This document shows, one piece after another, positions 54,761 to 63,769 of a stretch of DNA of 64,000 bases. The notes under the pieces are model-generated. The model did no database searches and had not been told where the DNA came from. It worked only from the letters and a program-made list of their open reading frames with translations. Source of the stretch: Bacteroidota bacterium. Lineage in GTDB: Bacteria; Bacteroidota; Bacteroidia; Bacteroidales; Lentimicrobiaceae. The position numbers were made by a program, and so were the translations under genes. Every line of letters starts with the position of its first letter. Within the stretch, counting starts at the first letter, position 1. The stretch covers positions 30,317 through 94,316 of the forward strand of contig JAEZNO010000020.1 of assembly GCA_023441805.1 (NCBI GenBank), given 5' to 3'.

Positions 54761-55786
54761 CTACTTCCTCATCAATTTTATTCTGTTAATAAACAGCAAT
54801 CCAATAAGCGACGGTATTGCCAGATTTATTATCCATACAGTAGTTGAAGCTGCCAATATTGAAATATCAGTACCGGCTGAGTTATTGAAATAAAGGCTGA
54901 TAAAGTAAATTGACACAGACCCTCTGATACCAAGATCAGCTAAGGCTATTGTGGGAATGGCTGCCATGACGAAATAAGTCATTGCAATAAGGATGAAGCA
55001 GTCAAAGAAGGGAATATAAGGTCCAAAAGCGATCAGGAGCAAATAAAACTGGGTAGAGAAAACCAGATACCGTAGGATGCTCAATGATAAAATCTCTAGA
55101 AGAAATTCTCTTTTTAATCGTCTTACCACTTTCATATAGGCCCTGATCTTGTGCCACCGGGGACTTACTAACGCATTGGTAATACGCGAGAATGCTGACA
55201 CCCTGAGGTACATCATCAGCAATATAATGTATAGTGTGAGGGCTGCAAACGAAAGGAGGAAATAGGTTATCTTGGCATAGGCTCCCGAAGTATTGTAATA
55301 TTGAGGTATAAAGAATATAAGTGCCAGACTACCAAACAATAAAGTTGTAAGCAGTTGACTAATACTCCCCACAATAGTAAGGAGAGCCCCTTTCAAGATA
55401 TGTGTGTGATCAAGTGTTAGTGAGCGACCTAGAAATTCACCTACCCTGTTGGGGGTGAACAGACTCATGGATATACCGGTAAATACTGATTTTATTGATT
55501 CACCAAGAGTAATCCTCTCTGAAAAACTGATTAACCGCTTCCATTTAAATGCTTCTATTCCCCAGTTTACAGGCATCAGCAATACAACGACGATCAATAT
55601 TATCCTGAAGCTGCTCTCATTTTTGCCAGCCATAAACATCTCCCTGAAAGTCGTAAAGCTGCCGGGTTCGGTAACCTGCCGGTAAATAAACCACAATGCC
55701 AATAATGCAATGATAATCCTCAGGCCGGTGTTGATGCTTTTCTTTACCTTTGCTGAGAGTATTATTGGATTATTGAATTTGAGCAT
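54761..55786 (-). CDS. Lysylphosphatidylglycerol synthase TM-region/UPF0104 family membrane protein
   Basis: A 341-residue integral membrane protein with about eight TM helices. Family motifs: NWGIEAFKWKRLISFSERITLGESIKSVFTGISMSLFTPNRVGEFLGRSL (about 75-125), with the TPNRVGE signature, and IPTIALADLGIRGSVSIYF near the C-terminus. These proteins are thought to flip or transfer lipid-linked substrates (MprF flippase part, AglD). It is 2 nt upstream of a GT2 gene. Its start codon abuts the divergent ruvC start codon with no intervening base. Confidence 0.85.
   Translation of the reverse strand: MLKFNNPIILSAKVKKSINTGLRIIIALLALWFIYRQVTEPGSFTTFREMFMAGKNESSFRIILIVVVLLMPVNWGIEAFKWKRLISFSERITLGESIKSVFTGISMSLFTPNRVGEFLGRSLTLDHTHILKGALLTIVGSISQLLTTLLFGSLALIFFIPQYYNTSGAYAKITYFLLSFAALTLYIILLMMYLRVSAFSRITNALVSPRWHKIRAYMKVVRRLKREFLLEILSLSILRYLVFSTQFYLLLIAFGPYIPFFDCFILIAMTYFVMAAIPTIALADLGIRGSVSIYFISLYFNNSAGTDISILAASTTVWIINLAIPSLIGLLFINRIKLMRK
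55745..55752 (+). promoter_or_regulatory. Candidate ruvC -7 box inside the divergent gene
   Basis: TACCTTTG about 35 nt before the ruvC ATG, inside the 5' part of the minus-strand gene. No good -33 element. Confidence 0.3.
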
Positions 55787-56338
55787 ATGCAGTGTGATAA
55801 GATCATTCTTGGAATAGACCCAGGTACACAGGTAATGGGATTCGGTTTAATCGCCGATAAAGGTAAGAAAATAGAGCTGATCACTTTGGATGTGTTCAAA
55901 TTCAGTTACAAAGAAGATCACTCTCTGCGATTGAAGAAGATATTTGAATCGGTACTCGGACTAATTGATCATTACCATCCTGATGAGCTTGCAATTGAAG
56001 CTCCCTTTTTTGGCAAAAACGTACAATCAATGCTTAAGTTGGGCAGAGCACAGGGGGTGGCTATGGCTGCAGCACTCTATCGCGGGATACCGATTTTCGA
56101 GTATTCACCTCGTAAGATAAAACAAGCAATAACAGGTAAGGGAAGTGCCTCGAAAGAGCAGGTGGCTGCCATGCTTGGACATTTAATGACAATGCCCGAA
56201 GAATCATTCGTTCTCGATGCTACTGATGCTGTGGCAGCCGCAGTGTGCCATTACTTGCAAAATAAACCTTCAACGCAGGGAAAGCAATTCAAAGACTGGA
56301 AAGCCTTCGCCGATCATAATCCAACCAGAATAGTTTAG
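55787..56338 (+). CDS. ruvC: Crossover junction endodeoxyribonuclease RuvC
   Basis: A 183-residue Holliday-junction resolvase. Acidic active-site residues: Asp11 (ILGIDPGTQVMGFG), Glu71 (LAIEAPFFGKN), Asp144 and Asp147 (VLDATDAVAAAVCH). KQAITGKGSASKEQVAAML is canonical. The ATG at 55787 is the only sensible start, directly abutting the minus-strand start. Confidence 0.96.
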   Translation: MQCDKIILGIDPGTQVMGFGLIADKGKKIELITLDVFKFSYKEDHSLRLKKIFESVLGLIDHYHPDELAIEAPFFGKNVQSMLKLGRAQGVAMAAALYRGIPIFEYSPRKIKQAITGKGSASKEQVAAMLGHLMTMPEESFVLDATDAVAAAVCHYLQNKPSTQGKQFKDWKAFADHNPTRIV

Positions 56339-56499
56339 TTTTCATGCAAGGTACTTATTTCAAAACATCTCCCTTTGTAGTTCAAGCAACTTCAGGCTAT
56401 ACCACTTTATATAAAGCAATACTCACCTTAAATAACACCTTATTATCGACTCTGTCTGTATTGGACTTTTGTGGTATAGCTTGCACACTGTTAACAACC

Positions 56500-56529
56500 C
56501 AGGTAAGGCAAAACTTGCTAATATAACAC
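56500..56529. repeat. 30-bp direct repeat, copy 1
   Basis: Begins CAGGTAAGGCAAAAC; identical to copy 2 at 26 of 30 positions, 63 nt apart. Confidence 0.55.
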
Positions 56530-56562
56530 TTCCTCGTCCCATAGGGTGACAAGTACGGTTTT

Positions 56563-56592
56563 CAGGTAAGGCAATACCTGCTAATGCAACAC
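56563..56592. repeat. 30-bp direct repeat, copy 2
   Basis: Begins CAGGTAAGGCAATACCTG, which itself forms a 6-bp hairpin (CAGGTA/TACCTG). Located just before the 3' end of the cysteate synthase gene. Confidence 0.55.
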
Positions 56593-56596
56593 CAGG

Positions 56597-57883
56597 TTAA
56601 AACAACTCCCTGACTTTATCCCTGATAACTTCCTCAGAGTCGTTGAAATTAAAGGTAATACTTGGCCTTAAGAATACGGGTTTATAGTTTGATTTAAACA
56701 GATACTCGCCACCCCCGGTTATATTTAGCATGATCAATGAATCGCAATTCACCATGCCCGAGTTAACAGCCTGAATCAGTGATGAAGTGGCTACTGCTGA
56801 GGCTGAATATATATCAATGCCTTCACTGTCTCTGAATAGCCTGGCAGCTGCCCGGAGTTCTTCATTAGTAACCTTATGAACATCACCGTTGGTGTCGGTA
56901 AGTGCATCAAATAATCCGCCCTTAATGGAGTAGGGGGGTCTTCTGTTTGAGAGTACTTTGGCATCTATTTCATGAGTATGCCTGCGTGCCTGGTCGTCGT
57001 CCATAGGCAGGATATCTCGTGATCCTGCTTTCCAGGCATGGTATATAGGAAGGAAGGGAGCATTCTGCGAGACAATCAGTCTCATCTTGTTACTGCCGAA
57101 TCTGCCGTCCTCAATGAGTCTCATATTAGCTTCCCATGCAGCAATTGCTCCCGTACCACTGCCGACTGCCTGAAAATAAAATTCAGGTATGCGGCCTATA
57201 GTTGAAACTGAATTTAATACTGTAGTGCCCATTCCATCACGGCGGGCAATATTCTTAGCACCTCCTTCGGCAGTAAAACCATCCATTTTAGCGATGATAT
57301 TACTCAGGGCAATGGCATCAAAGTAGTCGCTACCGGGAGCACTGGTGATTAATTTAACACAATCTGACAACTCTTCCTTAAACCAGAGGGCATCAATGTA
57401 ATCGTAGGGTACGCATAAAGCCAGAGGAATGTTATTCTCAGAGCATACTTTGGCGAAAGCTCTTGCAGTATTCCCTGCCGAGGCTACCACAAGAACCTTC
57501 CCCTTGTATCCCTGCAACCTGCTGCAAACCGAGTATGCTTCAGTCTCTTTGAATGAGCATGTAGTCATATTAGCATCTCTCTCAGGCCAATACCCGTTGA
57601 ATGTAATCCACAGATTATTCAATCCGAGGATTGATGCCAGGCCTTCACTTTTATATGTTACAGGCGAAGCTGAGCCTTGAAGATGTCCTTTGACCGGAAG
57701 CCATGATGCATATTTGAATAATCCATCGGCATCATGCCTTAGATTGAGCTTACTATCTTTATAAATAGCCCTTAACAGAGAGTCAGGTGTTTCGTCAGGT
57801 GCATCAAGCAACCATCCTGAGTCTTCGTAAATCTTTCCTGTACCTATGCTCTTTAACTGATATTCAGTGATAAAACTATCCAT
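56597..57883 (-). CDS. Cysteate synthase
   Basis: A 428-residue PLP fold-type II enzyme related to threonine synthase. It matches, as I recall it, Methanosarcina cysteate synthase across its length: SWLPVKGHLQ, PVTYKSEGLA, FNGYWPERDANMTTCSFKETEA (PLP Lys112), VVASAGNTARAFA, FTAEGGAKNIARRDGMGT, FQAVGSGTGAIAAWEAN and RRPPYSIKGGLFDALTDTNGDV. It makes L-cysteate from O-phosphoserine and sulfite. In Bacteroidota the enzyme serves sulfonolipid (capnine) synthesis. The N-terminal Cys pairs seen in some threonine-synthase relatives are absent. It lies 56 nt downstream of tnaA. Confidence 0.86.
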   Translation of the reverse strand: MDSFITEYQLKSIGTGKIYEDSGWLLDAPDETPDSLLRAIYKDSKLNLRHDADGLFKYASWLPVKGHLQGSASPVTYKSEGLASILGLNNLWITFNGYWPERDANMTTCSFKETEAYSVCSRLQGYKGKVLVVASAGNTARAFAKVCSENNIPLALCVPYDYIDALWFKEELSDCVKLITSAPGSDYFDAIALSNIIAKMDGFTAEGGAKNIARRDGMGTTVLNSVSTIGRIPEFYFQAVGSGTGAIAAWEANMRLIEDGRFGSNKMRLIVSQNAPFLPIYHAWKAGSRDILPMDDDQARRHTHEIDAKVLSNRRPPYSIKGGLFDALTDTNGDVHKVTNEELRAAARLFRDSEGIDIYSASAVATSSLIQAVNSGMVNCDSLIMLNITGGGEYLFKSNYKPVFLRPSITFNFNDSEEVIRDKVRELF

Positions 57884-57939
57884 AAATATAATAAGCCCAA
57901 TGCAGGCTGAATATTAATTATCAATAATGAATAATATGT

Positions 57940-59316
57940 CTATACACGAGCCAGATCGACTGTAAAATGACGCATTATAGGTGCTTCATTTACAATTTTC
58001 AGACCCTTGGTGATAGTATTGCTACGTTCATAAACGTTCCCCAGACAGGCTGCCACATAGTCCATATGGTTATTGGTATAAACCCTTCTCGGGATGGTTA
58101 ATCTCAGTAGCTCAAGTGCCGGGAAACGATTTTCTCTTGTCTCAGGATCACGGTCAGCCAGCAATGCACCAATCTCAACACCCCTGACTCCACCCTCAAG
58201 GTAAAGCTCAACGGCTAAAGTTTGTGACTGGAATTGTTCTTTAGGCAGGTGAGGCAGGAACCTCTTTGCATCAACAAATATAGCATGGCCGCCAAATGGC
58301 TGCTGTACAGGAACTCCATATTCTACAAGTTTCTCACCAAGATAGGCAACCTGACTTATACGTGTTTCGAGATAATCAAATTCAGTACCTTCATATAGTC
58401 CCTGGGCCAATGCATTCATGTCGCGACCTGACATACCACCGTAAGTTACATAGCCCTCGAACATAATGTTGAAAGTAGATGCCTTTTTAAAGAGAGCTTC
58501 ATCACGCATTCCAATAAAACCTCCCATATTAACTATAGCATCTTTCTTACTGCTCATAGTCATGGCATCAGCATAACTGAACATCTCTTTTACGATTTCC
58601 CGAATGCTCTTATCGGCATAACCTTCTTCGCGAGTCTTGATAAAATAGGCATTTTCAGCAAAACGAGCCGAGTCGAATATTACCATGATGCCATATTTAT
58701 CCGATAATGCCTTAACAGCCCTTAGGTTAGCCATTGATACAGGCTGACCGCCCGAACTATTACAAGTAATGGTGACTACCGTAAACGGAATCTTTTCACG
58801 ATGTGTAGTCTTGTATACATCCTCAAGCTTGTTTAAATCAACATTTCCCTTGAAAGGATGCAGTATTTTTGTGTCGAAAGCTTCATCAATAGTGCAGTCG
58901 ATAGCCTTTGCCCTGCGGAATTCAATGTGACCCTTAGTGGTATCAAAGTGGGAGTTACCCGGTATTATGTCACCTGCTTTAACAAGAGCCGAGAAAAGTA
59001 CATTTTCGGCAGCCCTTCCCTGATGGGTTGGCAGGAAGTAGTCAAAACCAAGAATGTCCTTTATGGCATTCTTCATTTTATAATACGAAGAGGCACCTGC
59101 ATAGCTCTCATCACCAAGCATCATCTCACTCCACTGCCTGTCGCTCATAGCTCCGGTTCCTGAATCAGTGAGGAGGTCAATGAATACTTGTTCGCTTTTT
59201 AACTTGAATAAATTGTAGTGAGCCTGTTTTATCCATTCTTCACGTTCAGCCCTTGTGCTGCGGTGAATGGCTTCAACCATTTTAATCTTGTATGATTCTG
59301 CAAAAGGTAATTTCAT
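57940..59316 (-). CDS. tnaA: Tryptophanase
   Basis: A 458-residue PLP beta-eliminating lyase making indole, pyruvate and ammonia from tryptophan. PLP-binding lysine in MSSKKDAIVNMGG (Lys258), FLPTHQGRAAENVLFS, GGQPVSMANLRAV and FDSARFAENAYFI. Two residues separate it from tyrosine phenol-lyase: Ile382 in RGVEIG (Arg in TPL) and the His in MRHFTVDL (Phe in TPL), both tryptophanase-like. It has a roughly 155-nt leader with a small ORF and its own promoter. Confidence 0.93.
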   Translation of the reverse strand: MKLPFAESYKIKMVEAIHRSTRAEREEWIKQAHYNLFKLKSEQVFIDLLTDSGTGAMSDRQWSEMMLGDESYAGASSYYKMKNAIKDILGFDYFLPTHQGRAAENVLFSALVKAGDIIPGNSHFDTTKGHIEFRRAKAIDCTIDEAFDTKILHPFKGNVDLNKLEDVYKTTHREKIPFTVVTITCNSSGGQPVSMANLRAVKALSDKYGIMVIFDSARFAENAYFIKTREEGYADKSIREIVKEMFSYADAMTMSSKKDAIVNMGGFIGMRDEALFKKASTFNIMFEGYVTYGGMSGRDMNALAQGLYEGTEFDYLETRISQVAYLGEKLVEYGVPVQQPFGGHAIFVDAKRFLPHLPKEQFQSQTLAVELYLEGGVRGVEIGALLADRDPETRENRFPALELLRLTIPRRVYTNNHMDYVAACLGNVYERSNTITKGLKIVNEAPIMRHFTVDLARV

Positions 59317-59388
59317 TTTTTTTAAGGTATTGATATTTTAGTATTATATTAAGATGGCGGTAGTTAAGGAAGATGGGCCTTAAACATA

Positions 59389-59472
59389 TCAATACCTGTC
59401 GCGATTCTTTATATTGCGGAAGATCAGTTTTGCAGTTAACCTGAAGTTATACATAAAATCAGTGTTTACCAT
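59389..59472 (-). CDS. Possible leader peptide of tnaA (27 codons)
   Basis: A short frame starting MVNTDFMYNF and ending KNRDRY, with stop TGA, 72 nt before tnaA. Its ATG lies within a few bases of the predicted transcription start. It has no Trp, unlike TnaC of E. coli, and is basic (six Arg/Lys). It could be a regulatory leader peptide or chance. Confidence 0.3.
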   Translation of the reverse strand: MVNTDFMYNFRLTAKLIFRNIKNRDRY

Positions 59473-59479
59473 ATTGCGT

Positions 59480-59509
59480 CAAAAGTAAATCATTTTTTTA
59501 AAGTGCAAA
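59480..59509 (-). promoter_or_regulatory. Bacteroidota-type promoter of tnaA
   Basis: On the minus strand: TTTG (59509-59506), 18 nt, then TACTTTTG (59487-59480). Transcription would start around 59473-59475. Confidence 0.5.
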
Positions 59510-59615
59510 ATATTTAAGCACAAAATCAAACGCAATTCTATAAATAAAACAATCGCTGATGTTCCTTGTTCCGGTTTACACTAGTCGGCTCATTGATAAC
59601 ACTTAATTGCCCGAC

Positions 59616-61178
59616 TTAATTCCTTGGGAGAATGATTCTGAAGGTGGTTTCTTTATTTGGGATAGATAATTTAACGAATATGCGACCATGGTGATTTTCT
59701 CGTATAATCCTTTCAGCAAGTGAAAGTCCCAGTCCCCAACCCCTTTGTTTACTCGTAAAACCGGGGTTGAATATTGTTTTAAACATTTGTTTCGGGATAC
59801 CCTTACCTGTATCGGTTACATCAACAATTACCACATTTTTTTCTTCTTCCTGAATGTTTATGCTGATGGTCCCCTTACCTGACATGGCATCCACTGCATT
59901 CTTCACCAGATTTTCAATTACCCAGTCGAATAGCTGATGGTTTAGCTTGGTGATAATGACCGAATCTCTTGAAGGATTTATCTTTATACTAATCTTATTG
60001 GGGATTCTGGTCTTGAGGTAATCAACTGAATTGTATACTACTTCAACAATATTCTCCGGTTTCACATTTGATGATGAACCTATCTTAGAGAATCTCTCGG
60101 CAATGGTCCTCAACCTGCTGACATCTTTATCCAATTCATCGATTGTATCAGGGCTGACCGGTTGTGTTTTCAGATACTCAACCCACGCCATCATCGATGA
60201 GAGCGGTGTACCCAACTGATGTGCCGTTTCCTTAGCCAGTCCCACCCATACCTGATTCTGTTCTGACCTCCTTGCTATGCTGAAGAGCAGATAAGCTATC
60301 AACAGAAATAAACTTACTATCCCGATTTGTATGTAAGGGAAAAAACGCAGTTGTGTCAGTACGTACGAGTCCTTATAGTAGATAAATGTCTTCTGACCGG
60401 CAATGTCAATCTCTATGGGGTCATTACTTGAAGCCATCTCATTAATAGTGGCGGTAACGTAATCAGGATCCTTTATGAGTGTGCTGTCAATATTCCCGTA
60501 CTCGATTATCTCACGGCCGGTACTGTCGGTTATGATTACGGGAACTGAGGCTGAGTTGTCGGCTACCTCACTGAAGAATGACCTTACCAGGTCGTTCAAT
60601 ACAACCTTTAGCTCTGAAAATAAACGTGAATCTTTGAAGTAGAAGTAAATATACTTGCCTTCAAGATACTCAAGTACTATGGGCGGATATGCCGAAAACT
60701 CTTCGAGCAACTGCTCATTCATTTTCTGAACAGTGTCAATGCTGAAGTTTACATTCTTAGCCTCCCTTATATTGCCTTGTTCATCAGTCAGAATTACCGG
60801 AATGGAAGTATTATTTGAGATAATCTTCAGGTAATAGGTCAAATCTTCTTCCTCCGAGTAAATAATCTTAACGGTTGCTTCGGCAAACAGCTGTACTCTT
60901 TGCTTTTCTTCATAGCTTATCTGATTAAAAAACTTCTCGGTGTAGTTTACCAGCCTGACTCTCTGCTGAATTGCATTAGCCCAAGTAGTGATTTTGTTCT
61001 TCTCATCCTCGGCAATCTTTTGCACCAGCGAATGAGTATACCACAATGAAACACTCACAATTATGAGGGCAAACACAAAAAGCCACCTCTTCCAGGTTCT
61101 TTTCTGTTTATATATATCGGTTGCTTTAGGCCTGAAGAGTGATAGTATTTTCATTAAACTGTTGTCTCCTGAATACAA
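59616..61178 (-). CDS. Membrane sensor histidine kinase, no adjacent response regulator
   Basis: A 520-residue kinase. TM1 at about 31-47, a long periplasmic sensor domain (about 50-275), TM2 at about 277-300. Phosphoacceptor His in AKETAHQLGTPLSSMMAWVEYLK (about 318), N box ENLVKNAVDAMSG, G1/F/G2 region VTDTGKGIPKQMFKTIFNPGFTSKQRGWGLGLSLAERII. The start at 61178 or the ATG at 61154 both fit. It is 8 nt downstream of the AsmA gene, so the two are cotranscribed; no response regulator gene lies nearby. Confidence 0.93.
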   Translation of the reverse strand: MYSGDNSLMKILSLFRPKATDIYKQKRTWKRWLFVFALIIVSVSLWYTHSLVQKIAEDEKNKITTWANAIQQRVRLVNYTEKFFNQISYEEKQRVQLFAEATVKIIYSEEEDLTYYLKIISNNTSIPVILTDEQGNIREAKNVNFSIDTVQKMNEQLLEEFSAYPPIVLEYLEGKYIYFYFKDSRLFSELKVVLNDLVRSFFSEVADNSASVPVIITDSTGREIIEYGNIDSTLIKDPDYVTATINEMASSNDPIEIDIAGQKTFIYYKDSYVLTQLRFFPYIQIGIVSLFLLIAYLLFSIARRSEQNQVWVGLAKETAHQLGTPLSSMMAWVEYLKTQPVSPDTIDELDKDVSRLRTIAERFSKIGSSSNVKPENIVEVVYNSVDYLKTRIPNKISIKINPSRDSVIITKLNHQLFDWVIENLVKNAVDAMSGKGTISINIQEEEKNVVIVDVTDTGKGIPKQMFKTIFNPGFTSKQRGWGLGLSLAERIIRENHHGRIFVKLSIPNKETTFRIILPRN

Positions 61179-61186
61179 ATATAAGC

Positions 61187-63700
61187 CTATTTCAATTCAT
61201 CCCATTCTATCTCAAATCCCGGTGACTGCTGTGTTTGTCCCTTAGTGTCGGGAGTAACGGGAGTTTCATCCTTCCTCCCGAATTCTTTCCTCATCACATC
61301 TTTAAATACCTGTTTTTCCTTTTCAATATCACATGCTATCTTATTTCGTACGGCCTTAGTATCATACTGTACCAGAGGATCATCAATCGGACCGGTCATC
61401 TTCAAAAACAGTCTCGGTTTCCCGTAACCATCATCCTCAACGTACTTTGTTAAGTCGGTCTTTGATTTCCTCTTTGCCTTAAGAACATCCGACAGCAGCA
61501 TATTTACATGGTAATCAATCTGATTGTCAAATGTGTGGGTTCCATACCCGATTAAATCCATAGCCGAGGATTTTATCTCCATCTTTGGGATGTAGATTTT
61601 TTTATCGACTATCTCAATTCGGTTGCTAAGTGTGGCAAAACGCACATTGCTCAGTTCATCTGCATCAAGGAACCTTGAGAGTGCCTGTAATGGCTCGTAA
61701 TCATTCAGCTCACCGTTCCTGATCTCTATATCGGCAATGGCCTCAACATTCTCGGGGTTAATTGTATAATCATTCCTGAGCGAAGTGGAGAATTGTACCA
61801 GTGCATCAGCCTTGCCTTTTACGTTTTTGCTCATAAGGCTCTGTTGCCCGAACTCATTGAACTGGTAAAACAGTTTAGTGATATCAACATCCTTAAATTT
61901 AGCAGTAGTGATTATCTGGGCACGATTACCGTAGCGTCCGTTGATAACACCGCTGGCAGTAATATTTCCGTCAAGAGCCTTTATCATGATGTCCTTACCC
62001 CTCAGTACATTGTCCTTCAATGAAAAGTTCCCTGTAATGTACTGGGTAGTCAGTTTCTTATAAGTAAGAGAATTGACGCTTAAAGCCGCATCGAATGATA
62101 TTAGAGGAGGGAAGATGCTTTGCGATGATGCCGTTGATTCTGTTTCTTTTACCAGTTTCAGCAAATCGTCGAGCATTATTTGATCAGATTGAAGGTTTAA
62201 TGATGCAAAAACAGGCTGATTACTCTCGAACAGATAGTTTGTCAGATTGCTAATATATCCGTTTGCGTTTATATCAGAACCTCCTATCCGACAGGTTAAA
62301 CCGTTAAAGAAGATCTTGTTTTCCCTGAATTCAGTTGCCCCGTTCAGGTCACTTATATGCTGGGATTTATACCTGAAACCGGCTCCCGTAAATATCGCCT
62401 GACCTGTTATTAATCGGTCAATTCGACTGTTACTACCATATACCCCATTATACCTGATGTCGGCCGTAAGGTTACCCCTGAAATCTGAAAATTCACTACT
62501 CTTAATCAGATCGGCAAACTCTTCTATCTTACCATTGATTTTCAGTTGGAAGTTAACTGCCGGATTGCTGAAATTCCTTATTTGCCCACTACCTGATAGC
62601 TTTGCCGATTTTATTACACCCGAGAATTCCCGAATTGTGACAATCTCCGAATTCTTCTTTCCGTAATAGTTGTAATTCCCTTCAACGTGAATACCCTCAA
62701 GTGCCTTAACCTCCTTCTTTATCTGCGCTTTCCCCTTATCAATTGAATAATTCAACAAGATTGCCCATTCTGTCGGTTCGAATGAATTGCCCTTAAAATT
62801 TCCTTTTAATGCCAGCATTCCGGAGGGATTATAGGTATTGATCTCTGCAGAATAGTGATCCGGAATAATCGACCTCAGATCAGAAATCTGACCCTTTAAC
62901 GAAGTGAGGTTAATATTAAGAATCTCAGGGAAACCGTATTTAACCAGACCTGATGTTGATATATCAATTCCGGAATACTCAAGTCGTGAGGTGGCAAACT
63001 TCACAGTCTGTGAACTCGTGTTTATGTCAATCGTCCCCTCCAGATTATAAGCTGCCGGTCGCACTAATTCCTTACTGGCAAATTCAATCTGTTCGCTTAA
63101 GCCGTTTGATTTCAATTTAAGGTTATAGGTAGTATCATCAAAGGCCCCCGCCAGTGTAAGCGAATTCACGTCAAACAGAAGCCGGTTATTGCTTTCTGCA
63201 TTAATGTAAAATATCTTCGAAGACCAAAGAGTGAGCTTTTCAATATTAAAAGTTACCGTCTTGTCGGTTGAGCGCTTTGTCTTTTTCCACACATTATAGT
63301 TGTTCAGATCGTTCGCTTCCTCATAAATGGTAATTGTGGCATGACTTGCCGAAACGGAACGAATATTATACCTCCCCGAAAGCAGATTAAAGACATTGAA
63401 CTTAAGCATAATCCTGTCGGCAGTTACCAGACCCGGTGCGGCATATAGTTCCCTGGGAGGGCTCATCACAACATTATTGAGCATTATCGATGCATTAGGA
63501 AACGATCTGATAAGGGTTATATCCATACTACTGAATGTTACTTCAGTCGCAAGGTGTTTATTCAGTGACGTAATAACAACTTGTTTTATTTTTTCCCCAT
63601 TGAGGTATTTAACTAAAATAACCGGAATTGCTAACAACAAAGCAATAAGAAGAACGACAATAACGATTCTTTTCAGAATCCTGATTCCGGGACGGTGCAT
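61187..63700 (-). CDS. AsmA-family membrane-anchored protein
   Basis: An 837-residue protein with one N-terminal TM (about 12-32) and a very long periplasmic beta-rich region. N-terminal AsmA motif: NGEKIKQVVITSLNKHLATEVTFSSMDITLIRSFPNASIMLNNV. The C-terminal part has SNRIEIVDKKIYIPKMEIKSSAMDLIGYGTHTFDNQIDYHVNMLLSD, typical of AsmA_2 domains. AsmA-like proteins are implicated in phospholipid transport between membranes. It is the first gene of an operon with the histidine kinase. Confidence 0.88.
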   Translation of the reverse strand: MHRPGIRILKRIVIVVLLIALLLAIPVILVKYLNGEKIKQVVITSLNKHLATEVTFSSMDITLIRSFPNASIMLNNVVMSPPRELYAAPGLVTADRIMLKFNVFNLLSGRYNIRSVSASHATITIYEEANDLNNYNVWKKTKRSTDKTVTFNIEKLTLWSSKIFYINAESNNRLLFDVNSLTLAGAFDDTTYNLKLKSNGLSEQIEFASKELVRPAAYNLEGTIDINTSSQTVKFATSRLEYSGIDISTSGLVKYGFPEILNINLTSLKGQISDLRSIIPDHYSAEINTYNPSGMLALKGNFKGNSFEPTEWAILLNYSIDKGKAQIKKEVKALEGIHVEGNYNYYGKKNSEIVTIREFSGVIKSAKLSGSGQIRNFSNPAVNFQLKINGKIEEFADLIKSSEFSDFRGNLTADIRYNGVYGSNSRIDRLITGQAIFTGAGFRYKSQHISDLNGATEFRENKIFFNGLTCRIGGSDINANGYISNLTNYLFESNQPVFASLNLQSDQIMLDDLLKLVKETESTASSQSIFPPLISFDAALSVNSLTYKKLTTQYITGNFSLKDNVLRGKDIMIKALDGNITASGVINGRYGNRAQIITTAKFKDVDITKLFYQFNEFGQQSLMSKNVKGKADALVQFSTSLRNDYTINPENVEAIADIEIRNGELNDYEPLQALSRFLDADELSNVRFATLSNRIEIVDKKIYIPKMEIKSSAMDLIGYGTHTFDNQIDYHVNMLLSDVLKAKRKSKTDLTKYVEDDGYGKPRLFLKMTGPIDDPLVQYDTKAVRNKIACDIEKEKQVFKDVMRKEFGRKDETPVTPDTKGQTQQSPGFEIEWDELK

Positions 63701-63769
63701 CTTGTTTAGTTTATTCTTTTTTCAAACGAAGATAGTACATTCTAATTGTAAATTACAGGAAAGAAAGTT

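Larger units (their letters stand above)
59317..59615. other. Upstream region of tnaA
   Basis: 299 bp between the tnaA start and the histidine kinase stop. It holds a promoter (59480-59509) and a 27-codon leader ORF (59389-59472); the rest is AT-rich with no further feature seen. Confidence 0.6.

Noticed and set aside
56500..56592. Two 30-bp repeats with a 33-bp gap, CRISPR-like spacing
   Set aside because: Only two copies, 13% diverged, no cas genes and no third repeat.
56597..57883. Threonine synthase
   Set aside because: Same fold, but the sequence follows cysteate synthase over its whole length, including WLPVKGHLQ, FNGYWPER and RRPPYSIKGGLFDAL.
57940..59316. Tyrosine phenol-lyase as alternative to tryptophanase
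   Set aside because: The TPL-specific Arg is Ile382 and the TPL Phe near the C-terminus is His (MRHFTV), both as in tryptophanase.
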